A DNA stretch of 64,000 nt, from NCBI GenBank assembly GCA_963966185.1, contig CAWZYM010000209.1, positions 512,001 to 576,000 on the forward strand, written 5' to 3'. The position numbers and the translations under genes were made by a program. Positions within the stretch are counted from its first letter, which is position 1. Every line of letters starts with the position of its first letter. The DNA is from Rhabditoides inermis. Lineage: Eukaryota > Nematoda > Chromadorea > Rhabditida > Rhabditidae. Positions 1 through 12,575 of this stretch are shown piece after piece. The notes under the pieces were generated by a model that saw only the letters and a program-made list of their open reading frames with translations, did no database searches and was not told the origin of the DNA.

Positions 1-1254
1 GGGTGATTTGAGTTTTTTTGCGAATTTGTGGTGTGGAATTTGTGGTTTTTTCGAATTTATTTTGCGAATCTATTGCGTCAAGAAATTTATAGTGCATAGT
101 TTAATTGATAATTTGTTTATGCATACTCAAGTCTATATTATAAAACGCAATCCTAATATATAGAAAACGGCCTGTCCGTCCGTCTGTCTGTAAGTGACGC
201 TCATGCTCCGCTTATATAGCCCACCCGCCGCCAGCGTGTGATACGCGCCGGGTTTGCACTTTCTTCAGCAAGGGCATGTGATAGCGAAATTGTCCCCGCA
301 TACCAGGAGGAGGAGCGCCGTAGGCGCGACTCCGACTGGTGAAAGAGATGATTCTTAAAAATTGAGTGAAAAGCGAATATGATGTGTGGAATATGATCGT
401 GGAAACGGGCTACTGCGCGGGTTTACGTTGCTTGATAATTGCGGTGGGTTCATTCATGTGCATAGTGCATTATTTCTATTTATTACCGGACCGCAGAGAT
501 TTACTAATTGTAAACAATGCTAGACTAATTTCAAAGGTAGTAATTGATAAACTTTCTTATTGAAACGTCGTAGACCTAGAATGGGATTGAACTCAATGTA
601 ATTGTTTTTAGTAACTGTGATGGTTGAAACACAGTTTCCCCCCTTTAGACTAATATTTACTATAGTGTGTGTCTGTCTGTTATTCTTTCCGGAGAGATAA
701 CTCTTTTCAAAGTATTCTTCTAAAAAGTTTCTTCAAGTTACGAGAACGCAAAATTCCAAATATCTCGTCAAAAGCGATCTCCTGATCATAGTTATCACCT
801 AATCTCTTAACTATGGAGAAAATTTTCAAAATACTTCAATTAGAACGAAATTTGGAAGGTAGGTGAATCGACCTTAAAAAAATCGATAGCTGCGATACCA
901 GCTGCCTGTGACCTCATCTTCATGCCCAAATAGGCGAATGTACCCAAAATGCACCCAAAATTCATGATCTTCGATTTCTATAAAAATTGAATAGAAGAAA
1001 GATTGTATATTTTCTTCCAGCCGTGTCATCACGATGTCATTGTAGACGTAATAAAAAATATGGACTGCTTGTTTTGTTGTTAGTTGAACATAGGTTTTTG
1101 AGTACATTACTTATACTTGTGCATATTTATACTGAATTTACGTTTTTTTTTGATGCAGCACAGTGACGAGTGGAAGTGAGGTGAGGTGAGAATCGAGTTC
1201 ACATAAAATAACATTTTTCATTTTGCAAGCAAAGGGGGTTGATATATATTTTTA

Positions 1255-1767
1255 AGACGTGAGAGTAGACAGAAGAGAGTACTGTTGCTTCTAAAAAGTT
1301 GTTGTCACCGCAGCGGACACGTGACAGTAAACAGAAGAGAGCACAGAAGGTACCAAAGTACTGTCTCTAGAAAGTTGTTGTTTCCGCAGCTGAGACGTTA
1401 TAGTAGACGGAATAGAAAACAAGAGAAAGAGAGAGAGAAAGAGAGAAAGAGAGGAGAGAGAGAAATGAGGAGAGAGTATACATAACTGTTTTTCGAAACG
1501 ACTGCAGGCGTGAGAGTAGAAGAGTAGACAGAAGGTACCAAAGTATTGTCTCTATAAAGTTGTTGTCACAGCTGCGGAGACGTGAGAATATATTAGAGAG
1601 AGAGAAAGGGGGAGAAAGAAGGAGAGAGGAGGGAGAGTAGACATAACTCATAACTGTCTCTCGAAATTCGCAGTGACTACCGTGGACGTGAGAGTAGAAG
1701 AGTAGACAGAAGATACCATAGTACTGTCACTAGAAAGTTGTTGTGACCGCTAAGGAGACGTGAGAAT

Positions 1768-1822
<55 letters not shown>

Positions 1823-1989
1823 GGGAGGGAGGGAGATGGAAAGAAAGGAGGAGATAGGAGGGAGAGTAGACATAACTGTCTCTCGAAAGTCACAGTGACT
1901 ATTGCAGACGTGAGAGTAGAAGAGTACACAGAAACCATATTACTGTCTCTAGAAGTTGCTGTCACCGCTGCGGAGACGTGAGAATAGAC

Positions 1990-2037
<48 letters not shown>

Positions 2038-2211
2038 AAGAGAGAGAGGGAGGGAGGGAAAGTAAGGAGGAGATAGGAGGGAGAGTAGACATAATTGTCT
2101 CTCGAAAGTCACAGTGACTACACTACTGCAGACGTGAGAGTAGAAAAGTAGACAGAAGATATCATAGTACTGTCTCTAGAAAGTTGCTGTCACTGCTGCG
2201 GAAGCGTGAGA

Positions 2212-2250
<39 letters not shown>
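1255..2250. repeat. Tandem array of a 180-225 bp GA-rich unit
   Basis: About five degenerate units start with CGTGAGAGTAGA (near 1258, 1508, 1688, 1910 and 2132). They share a core with ACTGTCTCTAGAAAGTTG and end in (GA)n runs of different length. The ORFs crossing it are only Ser/Leu or Arg/Glu reads of the dinucleotide repeat. Confidence 0.75.
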
Positions 2251-2254
<4 letters not shown>

Positions 2255-2496
2255 TAGAGAGAGAGAGAAAAGAAAGTGAGAAAGAGGGAGACGGAGGGAG
2301 AGAGGGATGGAGGGGAGAGAGAGGGAGAAAGGTAGGAGGAGAGAGATGGAGGAAGAGGAAGTAAATGAGTTGAAATTAGAGAAAATGATAAAGAAAACAG
2401 AAAAAAGTAGGAGAGATAGTTTAAACAGACATAACGTGAAAGAGATACATGTTTCTACACAAAAATCAACTTTACAACTATACTTCTATTTTTTTT

Positions 2497-2898
2497 TTTG
2501 TCGTGTCCGGTAACGCTGACTCTCTCCCGAAAACGTACTCTCTCGGCGTTTTCTGCCCGTGTTCTCCAACTCGCACTTTGAGTGTAGTTCGCCCCGCCGC
2601 CGCCAGCGTCTAATTCGCGCCGGGTTTGCGTTGTTTTGGGTCCGCCAACTATAACCAGGAGAAAAAGCGCAGTAGGCGCGACTCCGAACGGTAGTGAGAA
2701 AATATGCGGGGGAAAAACGTTTTTGTGAAACGTAACGGCGATCCGAAACGTAACGTGTGATCTGTGGTACATGAGAGTAAGAAGAGAGAGAACGGCCGAG
2801 AGTTTGTGTTAGTATTTGTAAACGTTGATAGAAGAACAGAAAATATAAAGAGACAGAGAGAGAAGGGCAGAAAGTGAGAGAGTGAGAGAGAACATTGT

Positions 2899-2954
<56 letters not shown>

Positions 2955-3294
2955 AGGAACAGTGAAAGAGAGAGAAGGGACGAAGAGAAGGAGAGAACAG
3001 AGTGAGTGAGAGATAGTAGTTTTTGATAAAATCCATATGAATAGTCATAATTCAGCACATATTCAAAATTTCTATGAAATTTAACAAAAGGACATATATT
3101 TTCTTTAAAAAGTACTTGCGTAAACAAATGAACTTTGTCTTGTCCCAATGCAGCAAAAGCACATGCATAAAGCGTTTACAAATACTAACACAAACCTGCG
3201 CATAACGGACAGTGGACATTAACCGATGAAATATAACAATACAAATGAATAACGCCATACGTCCATATTAGAGAGAGAGAGAGAAGACAGAGAG

Positions 3295-3334
<40 letters not shown>

Positions 3335-3447
3335 AAGAGAGAGGCGCAGGTTTGTGTTAGTATTTGTAAACGCTTTATGCATGTGCTTTTGCTGCATTGG
3401 GACAAGACAAAGTTCATTTGTTTACGCAAGTACTTTTTAAAGAAAAT
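2497..3447 (+). mobile_element. Composite foldback repeat, copy 1 (hairpin end missing)
   Basis: The segment at 2500-2640 is nearly the same as 63617-63760. The distal part is a foldback whose arms 3098-3201 and 3344-3447 are almost perfect inverted repeats of about 104 bp around a GA microsatellite loop. Shared arm motifs include AAAAAGTACTTGCG and ACTAACACAAACCTGCGC. No ORF suggests a transposase, so it is non-autonomous. Confidence 0.7.
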
Positions 3448-3836
3448 TCTTGTATACCTAGTGCGGGCGGCAGCGCGCCGGAGCGCTAGTCACTGTTAAT
3501 GTTCATCTAATGATGCATGATACTTTTACTTTGATTGTCATTTGCCTTTCGTGGTCTCTCCCGCTGGGTGATAGTCACCAGTTGAACTACTCTTTTATCG
3601 TTTTTCGAATCCTGAATGGGTTTATTTCTGAATTCGCGAGGAAGAGATGTTGATTTTGTCAACGTAATATAATTGATATTTGAATCTTTTGCAGTAACTT
3701 TGTTGCGTTGAGAAACGTATATTGCGTAGTTTGACGTTATTTGATAACTTGTTTCTGCATACTCAATGCTATATTATGAAACGCAACGAAAGAGATGATG
3801 ACATCATGATAATATTATAATCCTAAGCTCTATTTG

Positions 3837-3979
3837 TTGCAACGGTCTCTCGTAAAGATCGCGAGGCCGAGTACTAAGGAAGATCATGTCTCGCGTCATC
3901 TTGACATTCTGATTGTTAATCTCTCTATTGCAGCGGTCTCTCGCGGAGGTCGCGAGAACTGAGAAAGATCTTGACATTC

Positions 3980-4044
<65 letters not shown>

Positions 4045-4263
4045 GCAGCGGTCTCTCGCGCCGTGCGAAGGCGCATACAGATAGACAATTCGTTTTCTAT
4101 ACACATGATTGTTAAAACGTTGTCGGATGCGCATGAGATCTGACAAGTGAGTCTGTTGCCTCTCTTCACTGTTGACTCATTGCAGCGGTCTCTCGCGGAG
4201 GTCGCGAGGACTGAGGAAGATCTTGACATGTCATCTTGATATTCTAATCTCTCTCTATTGCAG
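3837..4263 (+). repeat. Five tandem copies of a splice acceptor plus exon start
   Basis: The string TTGCAGCGGTCTCTCGCG recurs with its AG at about 3842 (degenerate, CAA), 3933, 4048, 4185 and 4263. Copies carry part of the following exon and are separated by CT-rich intron-like sequence, including a (CT)n run at 3981-4041. Only the last copy is followed by an open transporter exon, so the others are decoy acceptors made by local duplication. Confidence 0.75.
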
Positions 4264-6859
4264 CGGTCTCTCGCGTCGTGCGCAGGCGCAGCAGGCAGTC
4301 GCCGCAGCTGTGGCCGACGAGGCATTCGGGAACGTCCGCACGGTGAGGGCATTCGCCATGGAGCCGCTCGAGAGCAGGTGAGTGTGGAGTACGGTATGGC
4401 AGCTGGAGGTATGGTGGTACGGTAGCTGGAGCCCCTGGAGAGCAGGTGAGTGGGGGAGTACGGTATGGTAGCTGGAGGTATGGTGGTACGGTATGGTAGC
4501 TGGAGGTTGGAGAGCAGGTGAGTGTGGGGATGGAAGAAGAGAAGGGCGAGGAGGTAGAGACGTGAGGTACCGAATTCATGCAGTTCGTTGAGAGCAGGTG
4601 AGAGGGGGGAGGGAGTAAGGTGGGTGTATGAGGTATAGATGCGCTTGATCACTGGAGAGCAAGGGAGGGGCAGTAATGAGTAGGGAGGGGACGTTGCAAA
4701 GTGCGGTGCCAGATGCGGGCGGATTCATGAACATACTAATCAGATGAAGTAGGTTTCACTCGTGAGTGATGTACAGTGTTGATTGGAGTAAGTAATTTGT
4801 GCGACTTTTTCTTATCTATCCACAATCGCTCTCGCACAGAATTGAACTGAAACGGGATGAAGTAGGTTTCACTTGTGGGTTATGTATAGTGTCGGGTGGA
4901 ATGAGTAATTCTTCTTCAACGCTTTCAGCGTTCTTTTCTAACCACAATTCTCTTGAAGACTATACGCGCGTGAGGTGGAGTCGGCGTGCCGACAGCAGGA
5001 GTGGCTCGGACTCGGCATTGGGCTATTCCAGGTGGGCGGGGAGTCTCTGTCTCTGTCTCTGTCTCTGTCTCTGTCTCTGTCTCTGTCTCTGTCTCTGTCT
5101 CTGTCTCTGTCTCTGTCTCTGTCTCTGTCTCTGTCTCTGTCTCTGTCTCTGTCTCTGTCTCTGTCTCTGTCTCTGTCTCTGTCCCTGTCTCTGTCTCTGT
5201 CTCTGTCTCTGTCTCTGTCTCTGTCTCTGTCTCTGTCTGTCTCTGTCGCTGTCTCTCTATCTCTCTCTCTCTCTCTCTCTCTCCCCTCACCCCTCACCCC
5301 TCCCTCTCACATCCCATATTTCCAGGGCGGCACGAACCTGCTCCTCAACGGTGTTGTTCTGGGAGTGCTGGGCGGAGGAGCGACTATGATCAAGGTTATC
5401 GATTTATCGATTACTTTTTTATAGGTTAGTTGATTTATTACTTAAACTGGGAAACCTGTGTCTGATTTTCGACATATGTTTGAATCTAGAATCATCATCC
5501 CAATCCCATCTCCCGTCTGCAGGAGGGTGCGAGATTGATTTATTGATCCGTATCATATTTACTCCTGTCCCTTCAAGACGTCATTGATCGATTGATTGTA
5601 TTGCAATACGATGGTTAGTCGTATCCTTCGTCCACAGTGACAACACGGGGCAGAAGATGTTTATTGGCAGTCCAACATGCGCGTGGTGGTGTACGCTATA
5701 CACTGATGAGAGAGCGCGGCTGCGCAGCAACCGCGCCCCTTTATTACAACGATTGGGGTCATACACATGGCCAGAGGGGCCGTGAATGGAATGCATAAGT
5801 GCATACATAATCCGGACCATCGCAGTATCATGTCTATCGATTTTTTCAGGACGGCACCATGACACCCGGCGAGTTGATGTCGTTCCTGGTCACTGCGCAG
5901 ACGGTGCAGAAGTCGCTCTCCCAGCTGTCAGTCGTGTTCGGACACGCGTTGAAGGGCTGGACGGCCGGAGGAAGGGTGTTCCAGGTAGGGGGGGGAAGGC
6001 GGAGGGAGAGAAAGGGAGTGTGTGAGAGAGGGGGAGAGGGAGAAGGGAAAGGGAGAGAGGAAGAGGGGGGAGAGAGAGAAGGGGAAGGAGTCTTGGCTTT
6101 CCTGTTTCCTTCATGACCCCAAAAATATAGGAATGAGTGAGAAGTGAGGAACTCAGCCAGAGTTTGGATTTATTTCTGTTGTTCTATTATTTATTGACTT
6201 GTAGTTGAGGAACTATTCCAGATGTCCTTTTAGAATTGATAATGTTTGTATCGTGAAACATATTTTTATAGTTTGTTCATCACATGGTGATTTTTCTTTC
6301 AGTTTGTGCACCTCACACCGTCTATCCGCAACGACGACGGCATCTGCATCCCCTATCACTCACTGTGGGGAGAGATCAAGTTCGACCAGGTCGACTTTGC
6401 CTACCCCAACCGGCCCGCGCACAAGGTGGGGTGGGAGGATGAGAGAATAGATCGGTATCCTTATCCTTACCGTAATTTACATATATAGTGAGTATCCTGA
6501 TTCTGACACCTGACTTATAGAATTGTAGGCGATTATGAGTCTTTTTTTCACCACGCTCAGTTGCGTTTTTTTGTGCCTAAAGGGTACGCTGTCTTTATTT
6601 CTCAATAGGCATCTCATCGAACATGTTTAGTCGGTTGGCAGTTTGCAGTCAGTTTGAATGAAAACACTTGAATGTGAAATCGGGCGAAATCCGCGAAATT
6701 GATTTTGATCTAAAATTGATCTACTGTGATCTGTGAATAGTTTCTTTTTTTCTTGTAGGTGTTCGACAAGCTGACGCTCTCGATCCCCGCTGGACAGGTG
6801 GTGGCACTGTGCGGGCCGAGTGGAGAGGGTGAGTGGGGGAGGGAGGGGGAGAGAGAGAG

Positions 6860-6900
<41 letters not shown>

Positions 6901-9900
6901 AGAGAGAGAGAGAGGGAGGGAAGGAAGGGGGGAGAGGCAGAGAGGAGGGAGAGAGAGGGAGAGGGAGAGAGAGAGGGAGGGAGAGGGAGGGAGGGAAGGG
7001 GGGAGAGAGAGGGGGGAGAGAGAGAGAGAGGGAGGGAGGGAGGGAAGGGGGGAGAGGCAGAGAGGAGGGAGAGAAAGTGAGGGAGGGTGAGGGAGATGGG
7101 AAGATGAAGACAGAGAGAGACAAGCGAGATGCGTTTTGTGGGTTTTTTTGGTGTCTGTTGAGAAATATGTTTCTCGTCATCTACATAACATTTGAGTTCC
7201 TGACTGTTGTAATCGAGGTTGCTCCTTGTCCAGCTCTATAATAGTAATCATGTTTCTCGCAGGCAAGTCTACGATCACGTCTCTGATGGAGCGTTTCTAC
7301 GAGCCGACTGGCGGTCGAGTGACGATGGACGGAAAAGACCTGAGGGAGCTGAACCTCGAGTGGCTCAGGGGACAGGTGGGTGAAGAGGGTATAGAACTCT
7401 GCCCATCTTCTCTACTAAAGTTTAGGTGGCAGTGTCCTTATGACCTCATAGCGGTGCTCTATATCACTCACTAGAAGGAAGAGGTATCTAGAACATGAAT
7501 TTCCGATTTTTACGAGAACAAAGTGGAACTGTAAATGTGGATGTGGCCGCAGCAATAGTTCCGTTCGATAGCCATTGGGGCAGATTGGTGGCGCAATGAC
7601 TTGTTTAGAATGAATTTGAGAAAAGATGAACTCTTTTTTCAGGTTATCGGTCTGATCTCGCAGGAGCCGGTGCTGTTCGCGACTTCGATCGAGGAGAACA
7701 TTCGGTATGGACGACCGAACGCCACGGATGCGGAGGTGGGGGAAGGAGGGAGGGAGGGAGTGGAAGAGAGAGAAGGGGGAAGAGGGAGGGAGAAGAGAGA
7801 GAGGTAAAAAAAGAAAGGGGGGGGGCAGTAGGGTGAGTTTGTATTCATCGTAAAGGTGTACCATTATAAGGAATAGAGTGTGAACAATCGATATTATCGT
7901 TGTTCCCATCGCCTGGTATTAGTAGAGAACGTGCAGCGTATTTCTCACGTGTTCAGTTTCAGTGTTCATTTAAAATTTCACTTTTATCATTTTGTTTTTG
8001 CTTGTTTGTTCACGAGACCAACACCATAGCGAACCGAACCATTCGGATTGTCTATAGGGTTCGTGAATTCAACATGATTTGTGTTTCTGACATACATCCC
8101 GGCGTTTTGAGGTTTTTTTTTGTTGGAATTGACTTACGTAAAGAATTTATTCCAAGAAAAATATTCCACGTCCACTTTTGCAGGTTCGCGAGGCTGCACA
8201 ACTGGCGAATGCGCACGAGTTTATCGAGCGATTCCCGGACGGGTACAGGACGGTGGTCGGAGAGAGGGGTGGGTGAGGGAGAGGGGGGGGGGAGAGATAG
8301 ATAGAGAGAGAAGAGAGAGAGAGGGAGGGAGAGGGAGAGAGGGGGGGAGAGAGAGATAGAGAGAGAGAGAGAGGAGGAGGGAGGGAGGGAGAGAGAGAGT
8401 GGTTCCCTCTCAGGCGCGCAGCTGTCTGGCGGTCAGAAGCAGCGCGTGGCTATCGCGCGTGCTCTGTTGAAGAACCCCCCGGTGCTGATCCTCGACGAGG
8501 CGACGAGTGCACTGGACACGGATAGCGAACGGCTGGTGAGGGGGGGGGGAGGGGGGGGGATAGGGAGGGAGAGAGAGAGGGAGGGACGAAGGGAGGGAGG
8601 GAGGGAGAGAGAGAGGGACGAAGGGAGGGAGGGTGGAAGGAAGAGTTGAGTGACGACTAAGAGTGGCCGATGGTGAGGGGGGAGAGAGGGGTGGTGTCAA
8701 TCTGGGGGATGAGGAGAGAGGAGAAAGATGGAGTGATCCAATCAGACATTGGTGGAGCTCAATGGAAGATGATCTGGTTCATGTAGTAAGTAGTGGGGGA
8801 GGGAGAAGGAGGATGGAGTGATCTTATTTGACAAGGGTTGGTGGCTGGTTGAGAGTGAGCCGATGGTGAGTGAGGGGGAGTGAGTCACTCTGAGAGGGAG
8901 GGTGGAATGGAGAGTTGACTGGTGTGTACACGGTGGATCGATGAAATGAGGATTCGGGTTGACAGGTGGGTATACGACGGTAAGGCGACCGAGAGGTCAG
9001 TTAGATAGCAGATAGTGAGCGGTTGGTGGGTGTGAAATGTGGTTTGGCACGATCGAAATGTGTGTGAACAGTTCTATTGTGACGGTAAGCATTTGGATTT
9101 GTCCTTTTTGAAGAATGCAGAATTGCAGAATTGCTTTCTTCTCTCGCGTTTTCAACACGATACATTGTTGAAACATAGTTGTAATGGACTTTTAAAAAGT
9201 TTTTCTGCTCAAGTTTGAGGTAATGCGTTTCCTCATGATACCAGAGAAAACATCGGATCGGACCTTTCGCTCTCGCTGTACATTGGCTAAACGTTATATA
9301 ATTTATAATGCGCCCAGTCACCGCTGCGCGCTCTATTCCCGATTTCTCGTTCCTGACCCTAGGAAGAGAAATATAGCCAGCGGACTTTCTGATTGTGACG
9401 TATTAATGAGATTTCACGAAATTGTAGGCATATGTAGGGTATCCCCCATTTTCACGGTACGCAATTCTCTCGATCGACCCAGACACGAACCAGACAATGA
9501 GAAAATGACATTTCCCGAAAGAAAATCACAAATATCGAGCCGACAATCTGTTGGTAGTACCCATAGGTTCACTCTTCCGAAATTTGAATTTTTACGGTTG
9601 AGTTTGAACAAAGTTATTCGAGAAACACTGAATCACCTATTGAAGCTATGCATTTTGGAAGTTTTTCGTGATTTATAAATTCTGGAGTAGCGATATCAAC
9701 AAAAGCGAGCCGACAATCTTTTGGGAACAATGATAGTATGCCTCTGTTCAAAGGACAAAAAAAAGAAAATTTCTGAAAGAAGAATATTAACCCCGAAAAG
9801 TGCTCCGAACTGCTTCATTTGACTTGCAAATGACCCTTGTTTTCATAAAATCAGACCGCCAGGCGCGCGAATGGCGCGGTCAAATGATCCCGCGCGGACC

Positions 9901-10544
9901 GATATGATCTTATGATCCCGCGCGGACCAAATGCGATGAAATGCTGTCTGGAAAATGTTCGGCGAAAGAACAAGCGTACCGTACGGGGGGAATACCCTAT
10001 AAATACATTTATACATATACATTCAGACTTATAGACTTATAGAGACTTATACCTTTTATTGACAGGTGCGGGACGCGCTGGACCGCGCGATGAAGGGCCG
10101 GACTGTGCTGGTGATCGCCCATCGGCTGTCCACCATCCAACACGCAAACAAGATCTGCGTCGTCAAGGGAAAGAGGGTGCGTGGCGGGAAACACACTTTG
10201 CACTACACACCACACCGCACACCATGTAACATGTGGGAGTGTTATAACTAGCAGCAAGGTCGAGACCTATCTCGTCAGAGTTGTCGATGTGAAGATTGGC
10301 AACAAGAAGCTTCAACGGAGTGCGGGATAGAAGCGATGTTCATTTTCAGCATTTAATATATTTTTTCGTGTCATACTTGTCGTTCATTGTCGAAATACGC
10401 TATGACCAGTTATATTTATTGCTTGAAACGTATTTCAAATAACAAAATGCTTTTCAGATCGCGGAAGAGGGAAGTCACGATGAGTTGATGAAGAAAAAGG
10501 GCATCTACTACAACCTCGTCCAGTCACAGTATGGAGGAAACTAA
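4264..10544 (+). CDS. ABCB8-like mitochondrial ABC half-transporter, 5' partial
   Basis: Exons: 4264-4377, 4959-5031, 5326-5394, 5850-5984, 6303-6425, 6759-6828, 7263-7375, 7643-7735, 8184-8268, 8414-8535, 10066-10176, 10458-10544. All junction phases agree, giving about 398 residues. The first three and a half exons encode the end of the transmembrane domain ([34 protein letters not shown]). The rest is a complete nucleotide-binding domain: Walker A GPSGEGKST split over 6828/7263, Q-loop ISQEPVLFA, signature [15 protein letters not shown], Walker [13 protein letters not shown] and H-loop IAHRLST. The resemblance is closest to ABCB8-type inner-membrane exporters. ABCB8 proteins have about 700 residues, so roughly 300 N-terminal residues (targeting peptide and first helices) are missing from the window; either a large repeat-filled intron lies upstream or the gene is truncated. 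Introns are packed with GA, GGGA and CTGTCT repeats. Confidence 0.9.
4368..4670 (+). repeat. Tandem copies of the exon end and 5' splice donor
   Basis: The exon end and donor at 4377/4378 (GAGAGCAG|GTGAGTG) recur at about 4435-4452, 4509-4525 and 4589-4603, with a decayed copy near 4654. They are separated by TACGGTATGG-type units. This mirrors the acceptor copies on the other side of the same exon. Confidence 0.7.
5044..5285. repeat. (TCTCTG)n hexanucleotide microsatellite running into (CT)n
   Basis: About 32 nearly perfect TCTCTG units (one TCCCTG variant) are followed by CT dinucleotides. It begins 12 bp after the donor of one transporter exon and ends about 40 bp before the next exon, so it makes up most of that intron. 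Long Leu/Cys, Ser/Val and Thr/Glu ORFs here are artefacts. Confidence 0.9.
6835..7095. repeat. Polypurine (GGGA/GA)n intron tract
   Basis: A purine-only run just after the donor of the exon carrying the first part of Walker A. Similar tracts follow donors at 7735, 8268 and 8535 in the same gene. Confidence 0.8.
9437..10002. mobile_element. Possible TA-flanked MITE in the transporter intron
   Basis: The left end has GGGTATCCCCC after TA, and the right end has GGGGGGAATACCC before TA. The left terminus recurs in inverse orientation at about 53002-53027, within an intron of the zinc-finger gene, so the terminus is a dispersed repeat. No long ORF is present. The inverted ends are short and the boundary is tentative. 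Confidence 0.35.
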
Positions 10545-10822
10545 GGAGAAGGAGGAGGAGAGGGAGGAGAAGGAGGTTGGAGGAGGAGGAGGAGGAGAAG
10601 GAGGAGCAGAGTAGCCAGTGTAGCTCACGGTTAGTTGGGCAGTAGTCTACAAGGCGACTGACTAGTACTGTAGTTGTTAGCGTGTGTGTTTTTGGCCTTT
10701 TGACCTGTGATAGGTTTATTTCTGAGTGTAAAGAAAGGTATGAAATCGTTGCTCAAAACAGAATTTTTGCATATGTTGCGATAGTCGATTGTTTTTGTTG
10801 TATGTATTTTATGGGAGGGTTT

Positions 10823-10828
10823 AATAAA
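10823..10828 (+). terminator. Candidate poly(A) signal of the ABC transporter
   Basis: AATAAA about 280 bp after the stop codon at 10542-10544. The sequence between is a GGA-rich 3' UTR-like stretch. Confidence 0.4.
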
Positions 10829-11073
10829 TGTTGATATTTGATCGAATAGGGAGTTTGGAATCAGGTGATCTTGATAGGAATGCGTGTTAATCAGGCTAAT
10901 CAGTTTAAGCAGGCTTCGTATTCGCATGGCGCTGGGAGGACGGAAAGGATTATGGGGATGAAATGATAAAATGATAAGAAAACAATGACTGGCATTCGTG
11001 AGCTGATGATAGGGAGCTTTATACAGGGGACGAAAAAGGCTATATGATACGGTACCTTTGGATACTGTAGTTT

Positions 11074-11329
11074 CTACTTGGGATCGCAAAAGTGCAAGAA
11101 GTCCTTGCATATGTGCTTTGCGTCGAGGCCCTCGTTTTTCTTGTCCTGAAAAAGTGACGTCAGAGGAGGGGAGAGAGAGAGAGGGGGGAGATTACCTTGA
11201 ATCGATGAATGACGTCGTTGATTCTGTCCTTGACGAAAGTGTCGCAGAGCACCCATGAAACTGGGTTGTTGAGCAGCAGCCTCTTACACAGAGCGAGCAG
11301 GGCGGGGGTGGTGAGCTCCTGGAGTGTTC

Positions 11330-11376
<47 letters not shown>

Positions 11377-11956
11377 GCTTATGTTTTTTTTGTCTTGAAA
11401 CGTCTTTGAAACGTGACCGAATTCATTCACACATCTATTTTCATTAGTCCGTCAGTGTGACAAAATGACTAAGTGAAAAGGCAAAGATAGTCGCCCGATT
11501 CAAGAAACAAGATACTCTGCGTGTTTCGATTGTTTCGAACGACTGTGAAGAGTGTTTTTGATTTATGAGAGAGAGAGAAAAACAACAACAAAAACCCACC
11601 CACCCCCTCCTCTGCGATCCACCGCTCCGTGTCTATCGCTATATCGGTGCAGATCTCACACTCGACTCGAATCACATCTGGATGGTCCCTGAGCGAAGCG
11701 AGGACCACTTGCTCCGAGCGGGTCAGCAGGCGAAGGGGTCCGTCGGACACATTCAATGGATGGTCAGGTCCTTTAAGTACCGTTCAGTCTCTTCGAAACT
11801 TCCTTCGATACTGACTTCGAAACGCAGCTTGTTTCAAAGGCGTTTTGAAGGAGCTGTTTCGAAGAGACTGAACACACCTATAGCAATCAGTGGCTCGGAC
11901 TCTATCGAGGAAGCCGCGGCGGCGGCGGCGGTAAGTAGTAGAATGGGCAGAAGCAT
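11074..11956 (-). CDS. Saposin-like (SPP family) secreted protein A
   Basis: Exons on the minus strand: 11956-11878, 11677-11604, 11318-11196, 11145-11074, encoding 115 residues with consistent phases. Residues 1-15 form a signal peptide (MLLPILLLTAAAAAA). The mature part has the six-cysteine saposin-B pattern: CEIC near the start, then ALCK, VLCD, ICKD and HFCD, with about 80 residues of predicted helix. Proteins of this family bind lipids or membranes, and many nematode members are gut-expressed antimicrobial effectors; which role applies here cannot be told from sequence. The acceptor at 11678 is the least certain boundary; it was chosen because it is the only nearby AG that keeps phase. 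The gene is divergent from saposin gene B. Confidence 0.82.
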
Positions 11957-11996
11957 CGGTCAGTGGTCACGTGTCGATCGAGCATGATGTCGCTGC

Positions 11997-12003
11997 TTTT
12001 ATA
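11997..12003 (-). promoter_or_regulatory. TATA-like box of saposin-like gene A
   Basis: The minus strand reads TATAAAA 41 bp upstream of the start codon. The spacing is plausible for a short 5' UTR; only sequence resemblance supports it. Confidence 0.4.
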
Positions 12004-12112
12004 TGGTTGGTGGGGAAAGTGCATGTGGTGTTTGTGAATCGAGGGAGTATAGATACTGACTATCAGAAGAGACGTCATGATCATGAGGAGTGTAGTGAAT
12101 CGAACAGGGTAT

Positions 12113-12163
12113 TGCTCTCTCTCTCTCTCTCTCTCCCTCTCTCTCTCCCCCTCTCTCTCTCTT

Positions 12164-12197
<34 letters not shown>

Positions 12198-12575
12198 CCT
12201 CTCTCCCTCTCTCTCTCTCTCTCATCTGTCTGTCTCTCTCATCTGTCTGTCCTTCTGTCTTTCCCCGTGCTCTCGTCGCAAAACGATCAAGCTTGTGGTT
12301 TTCTCTCTTTCACAACTGCCATTTAACGACTTGTGATAGTGGATGAATAGATAAGAGACAGACTTTCGGGTATGACGTCTGTGATTGGATGACTTGTGAC
12401 AGTGATAAAATAAATAAATAAAAAATTGTTGTAAATCTCTCTCTCTCTCTCTCTCTTTGCCACTGATCATGACGATCAAGCTTGTGGCTGACATTTAACG
12501 ACTTGTGATAGTAGCTAAATAGATAAAGAGATAAGAGGAAACGTGCTTTCGGCTATGGTGTCTGCGATTAAATGA
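12113..12575. repeat. CT tract and ~195-bp spaced duplication in the divergent intergenic region
   Basis: A CT-rich run (12113-12225) is followed by two related segments, about 12280-12400 and 12470-12575. Both contain GATCAAGCTTGTGG and ATTTAACGACTTGTGATAGT. The rest of the 11957-13738 intergenic stretch shows no gene. Confidence 0.65.

Larger units (their letters stand above)
1..3836. other. Gene-free repeat region
   Basis: I see no supportable gene here. The sequence is AT-rich stretches alternating with GA microsatellites, a GA-rich tandem array (1255-2250), a composite foldback repeat (about 2497-3447), and two related segments (about 60-155 and 3690-3790) sharing a motif ending in ATTATRAAACGCAA. 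A GC-rich block at 215-345 is related to a CCGCCGCCAGCGT motif that also occurs at about 2590, 62120 and 63715. The missing 5' part of the ABC transporter would lie in or beyond this region, but no exon encoding transporter membrane helices could be found. Confidence 0.6.

Noticed and set aside
366..563. 65-residue hydrophobic ORF as the missing 5' exon of the ABC transporter
   Set aside because: No splice sites in the right phase and no resemblance to ABCB8 membrane helices.
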